NCBI GenBank assembly: GCA_012976225.1
Contig: JAAVVG010000008.1
Location: 310,001-374,000 of the forward strand
Direction: 5' to 3'
From: Golubevia sp. BC0850
Taxonomy: Eukaryota > Basidiomycota > Exobasidiomycetes > Golubeviales > Golubeviaceae
DNA length: 64,000 nt
The stretch's first letter is position 1. Each line of letters opens with the position of its first letter. Positions 33,001-44,776 of this stretch are shown here, in pieces. The position numbers and the translations under genes were made by a program. Below the pieces are notes generated by a model that did no database searches, had not been told where the DNA came from, and worked only from the letters and a program-made list of their open reading frames with translations.

Positions 33001-33601
33001 AAATTTCGAATTTAGCGAGGTGGTGGCTAGACAAACAGCAGCCACTCTCAAATCTGCTCAAAAGGCAAGGAAAGCAGAAGATGAGTGCAGGAAAAGGAGA
33101 AGAGAATTCTTGATTCACGCTTCTAGAGCTTATAAGGGTAGAGGTCCTAGTGGAAACACTTTTTTGATGACTGAATTTACTGCTCAAGCTAATAGTTGGG
33201 GTAGAAAAGCTACGATCTATTCTGAAGCCGCCACGGTTTTGGAAGTTAGAGAAAGAAGACAGAAAGCTACTAGAAGACAAGCAAGAAGAACTTTGGTTCC
33301 TATCAAAGGTAGAGCTGCACCTGACATTCTTGATGAAGATTTACTTGATGAAATCGATCTTCATGAATTGACGGTGAGAGAAGCTGAATTCATAACTCTG
33401 AAATTTTTGGAAAGTTGGGACTTCGATAATAAACCTACTTTGGATATTATTACTGGTGCTGGGATTCATTCTGTTGGTGGGATTGCTAAGATCAGACCTG
33501 CTATCAAGAAATTGTTGGAAGATAAATCATTGGAATTGGGAATTAGATTCGATCATGAAGGTAATCAAGGAAGATATACGGTTAGGAAAAATTGGCGATA
33601 G
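30022..33601 (+). CDS. CUE-like/DUF1771/Smr domain protein
   Basis: Exons 30022-30078, 30161-30457 and 30614-33601 join in frame to 1113 aa. The N-terminal 800 residues are low complexity: Pro/Ala-rich, an acidic run (about 170-200), and Ala/Lys-rich coiled-coil-like stretches. Next comes a ubiquitin-binding CUE-like helix bundle (YLKQAFPNRSPDDI...WTKCHYDLGQVVDML, about 811-845), then DUF1771 (HYPSIAEGADSKMASKR... about 855-1005), and a C-terminal Smr domain (DLHELTVREAE and DIITGAGIHSVGG). This order matches fungal Smr/Cue2-like proteins. Smr domains bind or cut nucleic acid; in Cue2 they cleave mRNA at stalled ribosomes. Here the usual LHG is LHE and TGRGxHS is TGAGIHS, so nuclease activity is uncertain. 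A duplicated GRGxxAxSxRSLDxLAxARSVxA motif (near 32278 and 32464) lies in the linker. Confidence 0.85.
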
Positions 33602-34080
33602 AATTGGGTTGGTGAAGGGAGAAAGGATGAAAGGAAGAGAAGAACAATTTTCGTTTTCCGGTCTCAAAAGTATTTCCATGATTTAAGTCATTGTAGTGTA
33701 GTTTCCACTTTCATTTTCCCCCTTAGTTCCTTCAATAAATGCTCGCCCTTTTCTTTCGATCTCGAGATGAAGCGTGAAAGTTCTTCGAAAGCACTTCCAA
33801 ACCAGATTCAGGAACTGAACTGCTTTATCAAAGCGATTTCTGGATTAGTGATTTCACAGATGTTAGGGAGACAAACTATGAAAGTTGCTTGCAAGATGAG
33901 AATTCACAGAAATTTACACAGAAAATGATGAGACGACTTGCTAGAGATGAGACACTGCAGGGTTTAGAATAGGTAAAAAAGATAACAACAAAAGGGTGTT
34001 TGTTTGTCCAATTGACGGAGGAAAGATTAAACTAGAGACCGAATTAGATGGGAAAAGGTTCCGAGAGGGAGACGGGCGTC
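33602..34080. other. Spacer after Smr gene
   Basis: 3' UTR of the Smr-domain gene, followed by unassigned sequence leading into the F-box relic. No ORF with recognisable similarity. Confidence 0.35.
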
Positions 34081-36165
34081 CTACCTTCGGAGAACTCTTC
34101 TCATTTCTTTCAAGACCTTGTAGACGAAGGAGGTGGCTAAAGTTAGAGAGGTCTGCAAGCTATGGTTGAAATTGATGATTGAGAATAGGGCACTCTGGAG
34201 GATACTCAGGCTTTGTGAGAGGAACGTGGATGAGATTAAATCTGTTGTTGATCACTTTGATGAAAAGAGTGGGTCCACTCTAGAGGAGACTTCATATACA
34301 GTCAAGGAGGAAGAATCTCAACTTGACCAACTGACTGGATCGATTTCAAGTCCAGTAGATCTCTCCGCCTTCTCAAGATCACCCACAAAAAGTTTGACAG
34401 ACAGACCTTTCGAACTCTCAGGACACTCTCAGGATCACTACTTCTAAAACTTCCCAACTTGGTCGACTTCCGAGCTCCGAATTCTGCCTCTAAGACGGTT
34501 CAACTTCTAAGGGCAAGTGCAATCAACTCTGGATCTCTTCAAATTCTCTGGTCCATCTCTTCAATCCCCGCCTTCCATCTGCCTCCACGTCAGCCATCCA
34601 GATTTCTTCCAAGCGCTCGCCTCCCTTCAAGTGAAGGAGTATAACAGTCATTCAACTTGGAGAGAGGTGCTTTCCCACTGTTCCCAATCTCTCAAGCATC
34701 TCTCTCTCTTTCGCTCCATAGTTTGCTTCCGGACGAAGAAGTCACACAACTTCAGTTTCCTAATCTAGAGGTGCTGGAGATGGATGAGATGGGTCAGCAG
34801 TTCCCAACTTGGATGGCTGTTCCTCCGACCTCGAATGTCTCCACCTACTCCTTTCACTCAGATTTACCCGCAATTAATGAGCTCTGGATCAAGAAACTTT
34901 CAAACTGGAGAAGTCTCTCGTCTAGATGTCCAAACCTTCAAGTCCTCAGATTAGAATTAAACCAGTTCGCTAGCCGGAAGCATCTTTCCCTCTCCTCAAA
35001 GCAAGGGAAGAGAACGCGGAAAGAGGATTTGAAGTTGAAAATGTGAAGATGGAGCCACTTCAGAAGCTAGTCATCCACTTCAACAAGCTCTCTGCCGAGG
35101 CGTTAGAAGAATGTCGAGAGTTGAGGTGACAGACTGGGATTCAGAGCCAGAGTGTTGGGAGGTTGAGATTCGAAGACAGCGTTGATCTTTGTACGTTCAA
35201 AGAAACAGTCTCGGTTTTTTGACAAAGAGAGCTCTCGTGTCGATTGTTCAACTAATCCTTTCTTTCGGTGGTGACTCTCTTTGCAGCATCAAGGCATAAG
35301 ACCTCAGATTTTTCTCCCGTTCTACCTCTCTTCAATCACTTTCTCAGAAGATTGTCTCTCCCTTTAGTCATCAAACTTCTCCAATTCTTACAATTCAACT
35401 TTTGAGTCAACAACCCTCATCCCCAATCTCCTCGCAACGAACCGCCGAATCTCCAACGTCGAAATCAATGCAGACCTCTTTCCAGCACCGGAGTCTCGAA
35501 GATTCAAGATAGATTTCGAGGGAAGGGAGAAAGAAGCAACCTCAAATCTGGCAAAGTAGAAGTTGGAAGGAAGAGTTCTCAATCCGGAACGAAGAGGACT
35601 GGCAAGATGAAATCTTCTCATTACAACTTCACTTCTCAGTCAATAACTATACCTAAATTTGAGGCTCAGTCACTTCTTTCCTCTCTCTTTTTCAGTTCCG
35701 AAATGACCTCCGGTCCGTCTCTCCCAATACTAACGGAGCTACAGGGGTTTCAACTCATGGGTGGTCTCAACAGAGATGTCTTCCTCTCGCCCTGGAGTTC
35801 CTCAAGAAAGAGCTAGGAGTCGCGGATCCTCCAGCTACTTCTTCAAGCAAGAGAAAGAGAGCTTCAAAGAAGAAATCATCTCTTTTGGAAGAGAGTTCCA
35901 CCGACTCACAAGACCTGGAATCCGATCTTACAGACCTAGAGACACCAGAGCCAGGTCCCTTGTCATCAACAGGCCCTCCACCTCAAACTCTCCTCAATCG
36001 ACTCCAACTTCCCAGAAAATCACACCGGCTCAACTTCAACTCAAAGGATTCAAATCTGTGTTTGAAGCTCATTTAGATGAATCAGATCTCACCGACACTC
36101 AGAAGCTGGAGTTCAAAAGACACGTCGAAGAGATGAAGAAGATGCTTCAAGATCTCGAGGAGTAA
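34081..36165 (+). pseudogene. Decayed F-box/LRR gene, copy 2
   Basis: Fragments in different frames: an F-box C-terminal half (KVREVCKLWLKLMIENRALWRILRL near 34140), leucine-rich pieces (FPNLEVLEMDEM and CPNLQVLRLEL, 34770-34960), a Lys/Ser-rich piece (EFLKKELGVADPP, SSKRKRASKKK near 35800-35870) and a coiled C-terminal end (LQLKGFKSVFEAHLDESDL ... EEMKKMLQDLEE) with a stop at 36163-36165. At least four frame changes or stops separate these parts without convincing introns. The F-box start is also out of frame. It looks like a host pseudogene related to the 15.8-17.8 kb copy. The C-terminal third could in principle be a separate small gene. Confidence 0.55.
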
Positions 36166-37039
36166 AATGTGAGAGATGCGGTTGAGTTGAGTCGAGAGGA
36201 GAAGGTTAGATTACCAATTTCTTCCGGCCAAGATCACAATCCTCAAAGAAGCTCCATGATTGAAGGGGTGATGTGTCCCGAACGCGTTCTTCACTTCTCT
36301 TTTTTCTCGACAGCTCCAACGATTCTCAAGTTTCAACTAGAAGAGGGAATTTACACCTCTCTCTCTCTCTCTTCCTCTCTCTCTCTCATTCTGATCCGAA
36401 GTAAAGGAACTAAAAATCTAGTTGGTCTTAAACAAGAAGCCTGTCGAGCTAGATCCCAACTCTGATTTGCCTTTTCTGTTTCTAGACTGTGTGTTCCAAT
36501 TTTTCAAGTGTCATGCTAATATCAAAAGCTCTCATAATTGAAATGATTCAAGGGAGCGGTGTTCCATGATCTGACGCTGCAGCTGCTGAAAGGATTGAGA
36601 AGATGGAAAGAAAAATGTTGCAGCCACTTTCTGGTCCCTTTGAGAATTACTCCCAGCTTCCCTGGCTCCTCCGAGAATGCACAGACTATTCGATTCTAAT
36701 TGAATAGGAGTCTGGAAAGGACAGCATTATTAACTTCGGAACGATCCGTGAAGATCAATTTGGTAAGGGACTAAGGGTAGTCGTCGGCTCTCAGTGACGG
36801 ACCCACAAGATCAGTTTCAATTCCAAAGCCTCGACTGGACATACTTCCCCAATAACGTCAGAGGATGAATGAACAAATTCTATGAGGATTAAACAAAATA
36901 TACGTTAAGGAGATCTACAGTGTTGAAAAAGGGAAAAACGCACAAACAACTTAAGAAAGTCACTCTCCCCCCCCCCCATCCCCACAAGCCTGTTTTAGAA
37001 TTTCTTCTAAGAATTGAAGACACCAAATAAGTTCAAGGT
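36166..37039. other. Gene-free spacer
   Basis: Between the F-box relic and the GNL3-like stop. Contains a CTCTCTCT run near 36360-36385 and an 11-C homopolymer at 36967-36977. No gene seen; the right end should be the 3' UTR of the minus-strand gene. Confidence 0.35.
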
Positions 37040-39619
37040 TTAGAAGAATTGACCAAAGTCATACTTCTCACCAGGAGCCGGACCTTGAGGTTCAACTTTC
37101 TTAGTCTTGACCTCACTAACTGATTTCTTGACCTTTTTAGCAGTATCATTTTTAGCTTTCTTAGAGATTTGTTCTTGAACCTCAGGAACAGAAGCTACAG
37201 CTTTCCTCTTCTCTTTCTTTGATACGGGTTTAGCTTCATCGAAACCCAAAGATGAACCTTCAGACACTTTGACAATCTCGTTCTTCTTAGCTTTAGCTTG
37301 AGCTTGAGTTTCAGCTCCACCCAATCTGACTGATTTCTTTGATTTCTCAATCACCTGTTGAGGCGCAGAACCTTTCTTTGAATCAGATTTCTTAGAAGTT
37401 TTTGAAGGTTTGAGAATCGATTTGAGTTTTGAAGTGTCTTGTTCCTCGATTTCTGGATCTTCATCTTCTTCTTCATCTTCTTCGTCAACTTCTAATTTAT
37501 CATCTAGTCCTTCATCTTGATCCTCATCTTCGTCTTCAATTCCTCCCATAGTTACTTCACTCTCCTCCCAACCATCTTCATCGTCTCCCTCTAATTTTTC
37601 ATCCCCTCTCAATTTCCTAAAGTAAATTTCTTGATCTCCTTCAACTTTTGAACTATTAGGTCTAATTTCTTCCAAAGACTTTCCATCAACTACTTTCAAT
37701 CTCAATTCCTTTTTCCCAATTTCAGTTTTCCTCCATTCTTTCCTTTCTTTGAGTTCATCTTTAAGAGTTGAATTTCCCATTACAATTTCCTTAGCAGCTT
37801 GAAATTTCTCCTTGAATTCTTCGCCACTGACTTTCAAATCTAGATCCTTGAAGTTACTAATAGTGACATTTGAATAATAACCAATTTCACCAACACTCCA
37901 ATCTCTCAATAAAACTCTACTAGAACCCCACCAATCTGGAATCCCCTTCTTAGCAATCTTACCTCTATTCCTTGCCAAACCAATCAAGAACTCCTTCAAA
38001 TTACTTTCATTTTCACTTCTCCTTAAATTCCTTTTTCTGACAATTTCCTCTTCGTCATCTCCAACAACAGGAGTTGAAGAAGTTGAGAAACTCCCAAAAG
38101 CAGGCGTGTTATAAATCAACATCAAGTCAGTTGGATTGATTAATCGATTTAAGATCATTGAAACCAATGGTAAAGGGTCTTTGATCTTGTTTAAAGATCC
38201 TTGATTTCTCATCAAAACTCTTAAAGCTTCAGATTCGATTTTCAATTTAGAGGGTTCATCATCTTCTGAACTTTCGCTATCTTGATCTTCGGATGGTAGA
38301 GTTGACTTAGTGGGTGAGATAATGCACGGAGTATCAAAAATTAGAAGATCTTCTAAAGATGCTTCAGAGGAAGTTGAAGTTGAAGTATTAAGCAGAGTTA
38401 GAGCTGAAGAAAGACAGGTGGCAACTGAAGTACGACCAGACTAAAGATAGATAGAATGGAGACATCAAGATTCGAAGTCAGTATAAATCCGATCTCAGAC
38501 AGCCTTCTTCTCACTCTGAAAAGCTACTCACGTTTTCAATCCCAACGATCCCAACAGCTCCAACCTCTACATCATCATCTTCATTGTCCTCTTCAACATT
38601 CTTCTTTCCCTTTCCTTTAATAGATTTCTCCTTTTGAAGCTTCTCTAATCTAGAACTACTAAGTTCATTGACCTTGTGAGCCAAAGCTTCAACTCCTGGG
38701 AAGTTGGCTGAAGCTACTTGATATTCTTGATATGCTTTGACGTGGGTTGTTGGTGGAGCTTGAGAGAGGATTAGAGGAAAGAAAGAAGTGATTGGGAGGT
38801 TTGAAGAGAGAGATAAGTAGGACAGAAGTGATAGGAGGGCTTCTAGGGGGAGAAGGTCTGGAGAAGGATGAAGGTGGGGAGAGAGAGAGGGATTGGTTAG
38901 ATGAAAGACTCGAGCAGAAACACTGATTGTAGCTCTCCTTTTGTCTGCTCAACATATCTGAAACATCAAAGAGAAGATACGAATGAAGAGCCACACCTCA
39001 AATCTCTTTTTCCCAGTCCATTCTGCATTCCAGCTGCATTCCAGCTGCCTTGCCCACCTGCTTCAAGAAACTCACCACATCTAGTTAGAGCCACCAAAAG
39101 ATTCTTGCCATTCTCTTTGGCCTGTTGAATCAATTTAGGAACGTTTGAAAGGATTGGATCTCTAGCATCCACTACTTGAATCAAAGTATGAATGTCTTGA
39201 TCCTTGATCAATTCTTGAAGAGATTCTTGATACATGACCACTTGTGGAACTTCTTCTTCTTCTAGATCTTGATTCATTCCCGTTGCAATATCCGCATCAT
39301 CATCTTGGGCATCTGCATCCATCTCATCATCATCATCATTCTGAGCATTGCCATTCTTCTTCTTGGATTTCTTCTCTTCTTTCAATTTCCTCTTCTCTTC
39401 TTCTTCTCTTTCTCTTTTCCTTTCGATTTCGTTCAACAACTGTTCTTTGAAAGGATAAGAATTTGGGATACCTGGATCTTTCTTTAGTTTTGATTTCCAA
39501 GTTACATCCTTTTTGGCATCCTTTCTAGATTTCTTGTGATGTTGTGAAATTTTACGTTTAATCTTTTCACGTTGAGCTGTTCCAACCCTTTTTGAGGCTC
39601 TCTTCTTTGGTTTCACCAT
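37040..39619 (-). CDS. GNL3/Grn1-like nucleolar protein with degenerate GTPase motifs
   Basis: Exons 39619-39076, 38857-38532 and 38440-37040 give 756 aa. The basic N-terminus (MVKPKKRASKRV, KISQHHKKSRKDAKK, KDPGIPNSYPFKEQ) is diagnostic of the nucleostemin/GNL3/Grn1 family, circularly permuted GTPases of 60S assembly. The DAR motif VVDARDP (149-155) is present. The nucleotide motifs are altered: the NKxD position reads TRCD (179-182), the P-loop is GIENSGRTS (287-295, Lys to Arg), and the DxPG position is DTPC (326-329). After this comes a conserved middle part (GIPDWWGSSRVLLRDW, IGYYSN), then a long acidic and Lys-rich tail. Exon 2 was set so that TRC|D runs into LLPLEALLSLL, matching the DLVP region of relatives. 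It may be a nucleotide-free scaffold (inference). Confidence 0.85.
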
Positions 39620-39829
39620 GATCTATCTTGATTTTAAATTTGAATTAGGATGAGAAATAGGAAGAGAAGAGGAAGGAAGTGAAATAGATCCAAAGGAAGC
39701 AACTTCCTTCTCAACTTTTTTCGATCTACTGCTGTTCGCGTATTCTGAAGATTTTTTGTCTGCTGTGGAAACTTGTCTGTCACACCAATCACTCTTTCTT
39801 AACACAACAACTACATTTTAATTTTCAGA
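39620..39829. promoter_or_regulatory. Shared promoter GNL3-like / Ran
   Basis: Only 210 nt separate the two start codons of divergently transcribed genes for nucleolar ribosome assembly and nuclear transport. A/T-rich patches lie near 39,630-39,660 and 39,790-39,825. No clear TATA box. Confidence 0.5.
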
Positions 39830-41816
39830 ATGTCTGCTGAAGCTCCAACTTTCAAACTTGTATTGGGTAAGTATCACAAAGGGAAAGCCAAAGGGATAGT
39901 AGGGTAGGGTATGGGTAAGGGTAGCGTCAGCAAATGAAGGAGCAACACCCACCTCATCCCTCTATCTATCTATCTTCTAACTCTCTTCCCTCTATCCCTC
40001 TCTATTACTATCTTACCCATTCATTAGTCGGTGATGGAGGTACTGGAAAGACCACTTTCGTCAAGGTGAGCATCAGCATCAGCACCAGCATCTCAGTTTC
40101 AAGCCTCCCTCAAACGCGACAGTTCAGCTCGCCTCCATTAGAATCATTTCAATCTCAATTGGTCTACGGAATCAATAATGAGAGCCAAGAAGCACGGAAG
40201 AACGGAGCATTTAAAGGGGGAAAACCGCTTCGAATAACACAGAAGGGAGAGGTAGAGGCTGCTCAGCAAGCCTCATTCCTCCTCCTCCTTCGAATTCAAT
40301 CGTACCTTACCCTTTCTTGGACGACTTCAAGACTTTTCAAATCCTTCTTCAACTCTTAAAGGCCAAGGTTGAAGATCAGGCTCGCATACATTCGACTTTT
40401 GGTTGAATGTTAGGTGCAACCTCGAAACCTCTCTTTCTTCCAGAAGACTTCTCAAGGCTCTTCTGAACTTCGATTCCCTCGGATCAGAATTTCAGGCAAT
40501 TCAGTATCGACGTCCAATTCTCAATACCATCCGAAACTAATCAAGCCAAACCCTCCTCTTCCTCCTTCGCTCCTCCACCCCTTCCCTTCCCTCTCAGCGT
40601 CATTTAACTGGAGAATTTGAAAAGAAATACATTGGTAAGTATCTCATTCCTTATCCTTCTCCATTCCAGAACCCAGGTCTCCCTTTCCCCATCTCCATTC
40701 TGACCCCCACCTCTGCCCGCTCTCCTTTCTCTCTCTCTCCCCTCTTTCCAGCCACTCTCGGAGTCGAAGTTCACCCTCTGCAATTCCACACCAACTTTGG
40801 TTCAATAGTTTTCAACGTTTGGGATACTGCTGGACAAGAGAAATTCGGTGGACTACGTGATGGTTATTACATTCAAGGTCAATGTGGTATCATCATGTTC
40901 GATGTCACTTCAAGAATCACTTACAAAAACGTTCCTAACTGGCATAGAGATTTGGAAAGAGTTTGTGAAAACATTCCAATTGTTTTGTGTGGAAATAAAG
41001 TTGATGTTAAGGTTAGTAAAGGAGGAGTGAGGGGAGGAAGAGGGTCAAGAGGCAGGCAGGAAGGAAGAGGAAGCGGAATAGGAAGTTGGTGAAGGGAATG
41101 ATTGAAGAATTGACGCGGGGTCTATCGAAGGATTAAGAGGGGTTTCATTTAGCGGGGAGGTAAGGATCGGTTGGAGAGAAAGAGATAGTGCGATGAGATG
41201 AAAGAAGCAGTCAGTTTCAAAAGATCTCACTCATCTCTTGACATCTGTGGGGACTTATTCTCTCCATCAACCTTCTCGAATCTATCAACGATTCAATTGA
41301 GAATTTCAATTCGTAAAAGTATTCCTCCCCAGAAACTTCTCTGACTCCCTTTCTCTTCAACACCTCTCCCTCTTCATCTCTCCCTTGACAAACTCTCAAC
41401 AAACCAAAAGGAGAGGAAAGTCAAGACCGGAGCTGTCACTTTCCATCGTAAGAAGAACCTTCAATACTTCGAAATCTCAGCCAAATCAAACTACAACTTT
41501 GAGAAACCTTTCCTATGGTTAGCTAGAAAGTTGGTTGGAAACCCTTCTTTGGACTTTGTTGCTGCTCCAGCTTTGGCTCCACCTGAGGTTGCTGTTGACC
41601 CTGAACTAATGGCCAAATACAACTCTGAACTGGAGGCTGTGAGTATAATGAAGAGTCGGTCTGCGAGACTAAAGAGACGTTTGACGTTGAGCTTCTGCTT
41701 TCCCCTCCTTCTCCTGCTTCTTCTTGCTCACACCCTTACTTTACAATTTTCCTATTTTGCCTCACTCATTACAGGCTGCCGCTGCTCCTCTTCCTGAAGA
41801 AGATGACGATTTATAA
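39830..41816 (+). CDS. GSP1: Ran GTPase (GSP1/Spi1)
   Basis: Six exons: 39830-39866, 40028-40065, 40598-40634, 40752-41011, 41411-41638, 41775-41816. They join in frame to 213 aa, the family size. Ran drives nucleocytoplasmic transport and spindle assembly. All GTPase motifs are intact: GDGGTGKTT (14-22), [12 protein letters not shown] (switch I), [10 protein letters not shown] (switch II), GNKVD, and [12 protein letters not shown]. The acidic C-terminus ends EEDDDL. Introns 2 (532 nt) and 4 (399 nt) are much longer than usual in this window. I found no ORF in them with similarity and no sure small RNA. Confidence 0.98.
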
Positions 41817-42349
41817 ATTAGATTCCTTTCAGATCCAATTTCGTCCCTTCCTCTCCCTTTGCAAATCATACTTCACTTCCGAGTTTTCTTTACTTGAATT
41901 AAATGACTTCTAAGAAATCACGGAAGAACAAAATTACGAACCCACTAGAGACCTTCTCGCAAATTCAAACCTCAACCCCCCTCAATCTCTGTCCTTTTCT
42001 CTTTCTCTTTTGATTACCCAAACCCCTACTTCCCTCCCCTTTCTTATAATTACTCTGTCTCCAAGTTTGCCTTCTAAATCCAAAAAAAAGCAATCAATGT
42101 TCTCTTTACTTTTACTCTACACAAAATCTATTAACGAAGAACCTGAAACCTCGGCTCGATCCCAACGAAAGCTCTCATTGCTCGAACTTTCTCATTCCAA
42201 TTTGAATCTTGACACTTCGCTATGATCCCATTTCGATTCAATTATTACCATCTCTACTGATAAGGTACAGGAAGAGGGTGTGTGCTAGATTAGATGCATC
42301 TGCCTTCTCTCGGATGAAAAAACAATGGACATGACAAGTTGAACCCGCC
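41817..42349. other. Spacer between Ran and PTH2-like gene
   Basis: 3' UTR of Ran and the promoter of the next gene; CT-rich at 41,950-42,020. The ORF 42010-42225 has no recognisable similarity. Confidence 0.35.
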
Positions 42350-42981
42350 ATGCTCACTCGAAGTTGGAGAACTTCAAACCTCCCCTCAAAACTCAAGAAA
42401 TCGGTACGAATGGCCAGCTCATCGAGCCCAGATCAGCCACCTTTGGTCATGCAACTCATAGTTGAGAAAGATTTGATCAAAGTGAGTCATGAGTCTTACT
42501 CTTCCATGATGTTTCGCTCCTTCGCAATTCGTCGCAACTTGACAATTGCTTCTTCTCCCTTCATCTCGAACTGTATCTTACACTTAAGAAACCTGAATGG
42601 TCCAAAGGTCCTCTAATGGCTCAGGCAGCTCACGCTTCGACAGCGATTCTTTCCAAAACTTTCAATCAACCTTTGACTCAAGCCTATTTTTCCGACCAGA
42701 ATCTCCCCCACATGCACAAGATCGTACTTCAAACTTCGGATAAAATGAACCTCACCCAACTGAGCGAGAAGTTAACGGAGGCTGAGATCAAGTTCAGGGA
42801 AGAGGGTTCACAGGATGAAGAAGGATTTCCCGAGCATTACCTTTGGATCGAGCTACCTGAAAACATTCCTACTTGTTTGGCTATGGCTCCGAATAGGAAA
42901 CCTGCTGTAGGTGACAAGAAAATGAAGCGTCTTTTCAGACAGAAATCGATGCAGCTTAAGAGCCTTGCTGTTCTCGTTTAG
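42350..42981 (+). CDS. PTH2-family peptidyl-tRNA hydrolase domain protein (PTRHD1-like)
   Basis: Exons 42350-42481 and 42589-42981 join in frame to 174 aa (114 codons shorter starts such as Met at 42410 are possible for the first exon). The PTH2 fold is recognised from LVMQLIVEKDLI, PLMAQAAHAS, LPHMHKIVLQTSD, LTQLSEKL and WIELPENIPTCLA. The variant with KPEWSKGPLMAQ and a missing canonical GQCCHA-like motif resembles PTRHD1 rather than Pth2 proper. Canonical Pth2 recycles peptidyl-tRNA; PTRHD1 activity is unclear. The stop lies 238 nt from the convergent stop of the next gene. Confidence 0.8.
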
Positions 42982-43219
42982 ACCTCTCTGATTTCTGCTC
43001 CCTTCCACTTCTTTGCATTCACTGCGCAGGCTTTGAAAAGGATATTGAACAAGTGCTCTCTACTGAGAGACTAAGGGGCCTTCCGTTGGTAAGACGAATT
43101 CGGAGAAGCGAAAGTCTCATCGCGAGCTCGACAGGTTCGCCCCAGTCAAGAACAGGCAATCCCTTTCTCTCCTTCACTTTCAGCTGTATTCTACGATATA
43201 CTTTGGTATTTGAAGTACT

Positions 43220-44270
43220 CTACAGCTTAGACTTGCTCTCTCTGAAAGCTTTTAGATCAATCTCAGTGGTACAAAAGATGAGAGTGTCTCTCAAAGCTCC
43301 CAAACGGTGCTTCTTGTTGACCTTCTGATATTCCTCATCGGCTGCCATATCAATAAAGTGACGAAGGGACGGATAGTGAACGAAACCTGTGGGAAGCATG
43401 AAGACGTTTGCGTCAGAACAGAGTCAAAACAGAGACCTATTTCGCTACTCACTCATTTCATTCCACCAGTCAGTCGGAGCTCTTTCTTTCCTGCCTCTAC
43501 TATCCTCTTCTGCATCTTTTGGAGGAGGTACAACTAGCCCTAGGAGCTTGGGTCGCCCTCCGTGAGCCGCTCCGACTTTAGCAAATCCCTGTGGGAGAGA
43601 AGATATGAGGAGCAGTCAGCATTTTAACCAGATAGACGATTCTTGTCTGAATACCTTCTGGTAAGGAACTCACCTGACCATACTTGTGGTACTCGTTCTT
43701 TGCCTCTTCACCTTCGAAGAAGTGGAGGAAATTCAACATCGAAACCGGACCCTTTCCACCTTCCATTGCCTCCAATACTTCCGCAAAGTCCAATAAATCC
43801 TTTGAAACCTCTAGGTTCTGGCTATTACTAGCGGCCGAACCGGAGTCTGTCTTGACCTTGCTGAGATCCAGAGTTAACTTTGGAGCTGGTTTCTCGTTGA
43901 GCTCTTTGGAGAACGGAAAGAAATTGTTGAGGATCTTGCTTGGAATCCCTGAAGTGACGGTGTAGATGACTGATCCCTTGGTTTTGTTCCTTTCAATGAT
44001 CTTGGATACATTGGAGTTGGAACTCAAGACGCCCTCGAAAAATAGGAGAAGGTCCCATTTTGTTGAACAAAGCAAAGTGGAGTCTAGAAGAGTCGGTTCG
44101 ATTATCGGACCATTGAACCTGGCGGCTACTTTGAGGGCTGGACTAGAAGTTGATGAGCTGAGCTCTGACAGAAATTCAGAAACAGGAAGGTTCGAGGGGA
44201 GTTTGACTAGAGAGACGCTGGAGAGAGGCATCTTTGAAGATAGTGTTGGGAAGAAGCAGAAGTCAACCAT
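43220..44270 (-). CDS. DUF1330-like dimeric alpha/beta barrel protein
   Basis: Exons 44270-43674, 43588-43453 and 43386-43220 give 299 aa (286 aa from the Met at 44231, which fits better with MPLSSVSLVKLP). The C-terminal half shows DUF1330-like features: PVSMLNFLHF, EYHKYGQGFAKVGAAHGG, then WWNEMSFVHYPSLRHFIDMAADEEY and HRLGALRDTLIF. Small ferredoxin-like dimers of this type are mostly uncharacterised. The N-terminal half is Leu/Ser/Lys-rich and not recognised. A GRKERAPTD insert precedes WWNE. Cytosolic (no signal seen). Confidence 0.7.
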
Positions 44271-44776
44271 TTCTCCCGCGAATTCCTATGGTGTACTCGT
44301 TTCAACCTTTCGGCAACTAATAGAGAGATAGGGAAAAAAATGGGTCTGAGAGTTTGCACTAATAGCAACTGCAAACAAACGAAAAGAAGGAAATAGCCTT
44401 GAAAAAGAGGTAATGGGCAAGAAAGGTCGGCAGTCGAGCAGTTGAAGTTGCAAAGATCGCTTCCTTTGTGTTGATGTCCAGGCCTTCGAGTGGCCCAATT
44501 ACTGACGCAGAGCCATTTGAAGTTTGAGAAGTCATGGGAAACATCCAACGAAGAACTGAACCCCCCAACTCTCCTTTCGAACGATCGCCAGCTGATTGCG
44601 ATGATTAAAAGGGTCAATTCAGTAAATATAATACATTAGACAGCCTTGAAAATTGAATGAGAATTTTCAAACTCATCAGTTCCTCCCATTTTGACCTCTC
44701 TCTGCTGAACTTTGCCACTTTTGATGACTGGATGGGCTCTCAGACCAGCTCTTGCTTTCCACCAAATCGACACTCG
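44271..44776. other. Spacer with promoter of DUF1330-like gene
   Basis: No gene recognised. Overlapping minus-strand ORFs at 44207-44617 are in three frames and have no similarity. Confidence 0.3.

Noticed and set aside
38689-38994. Ser/Pro-rich minus ORF within GNL3-like intron/exon 2 region
   Set aside because: Using DMLSRQ as exon 2 led to no frame-consistent splice; the acceptor at 38858 giving TRC|DLLPLEALL fits the family.
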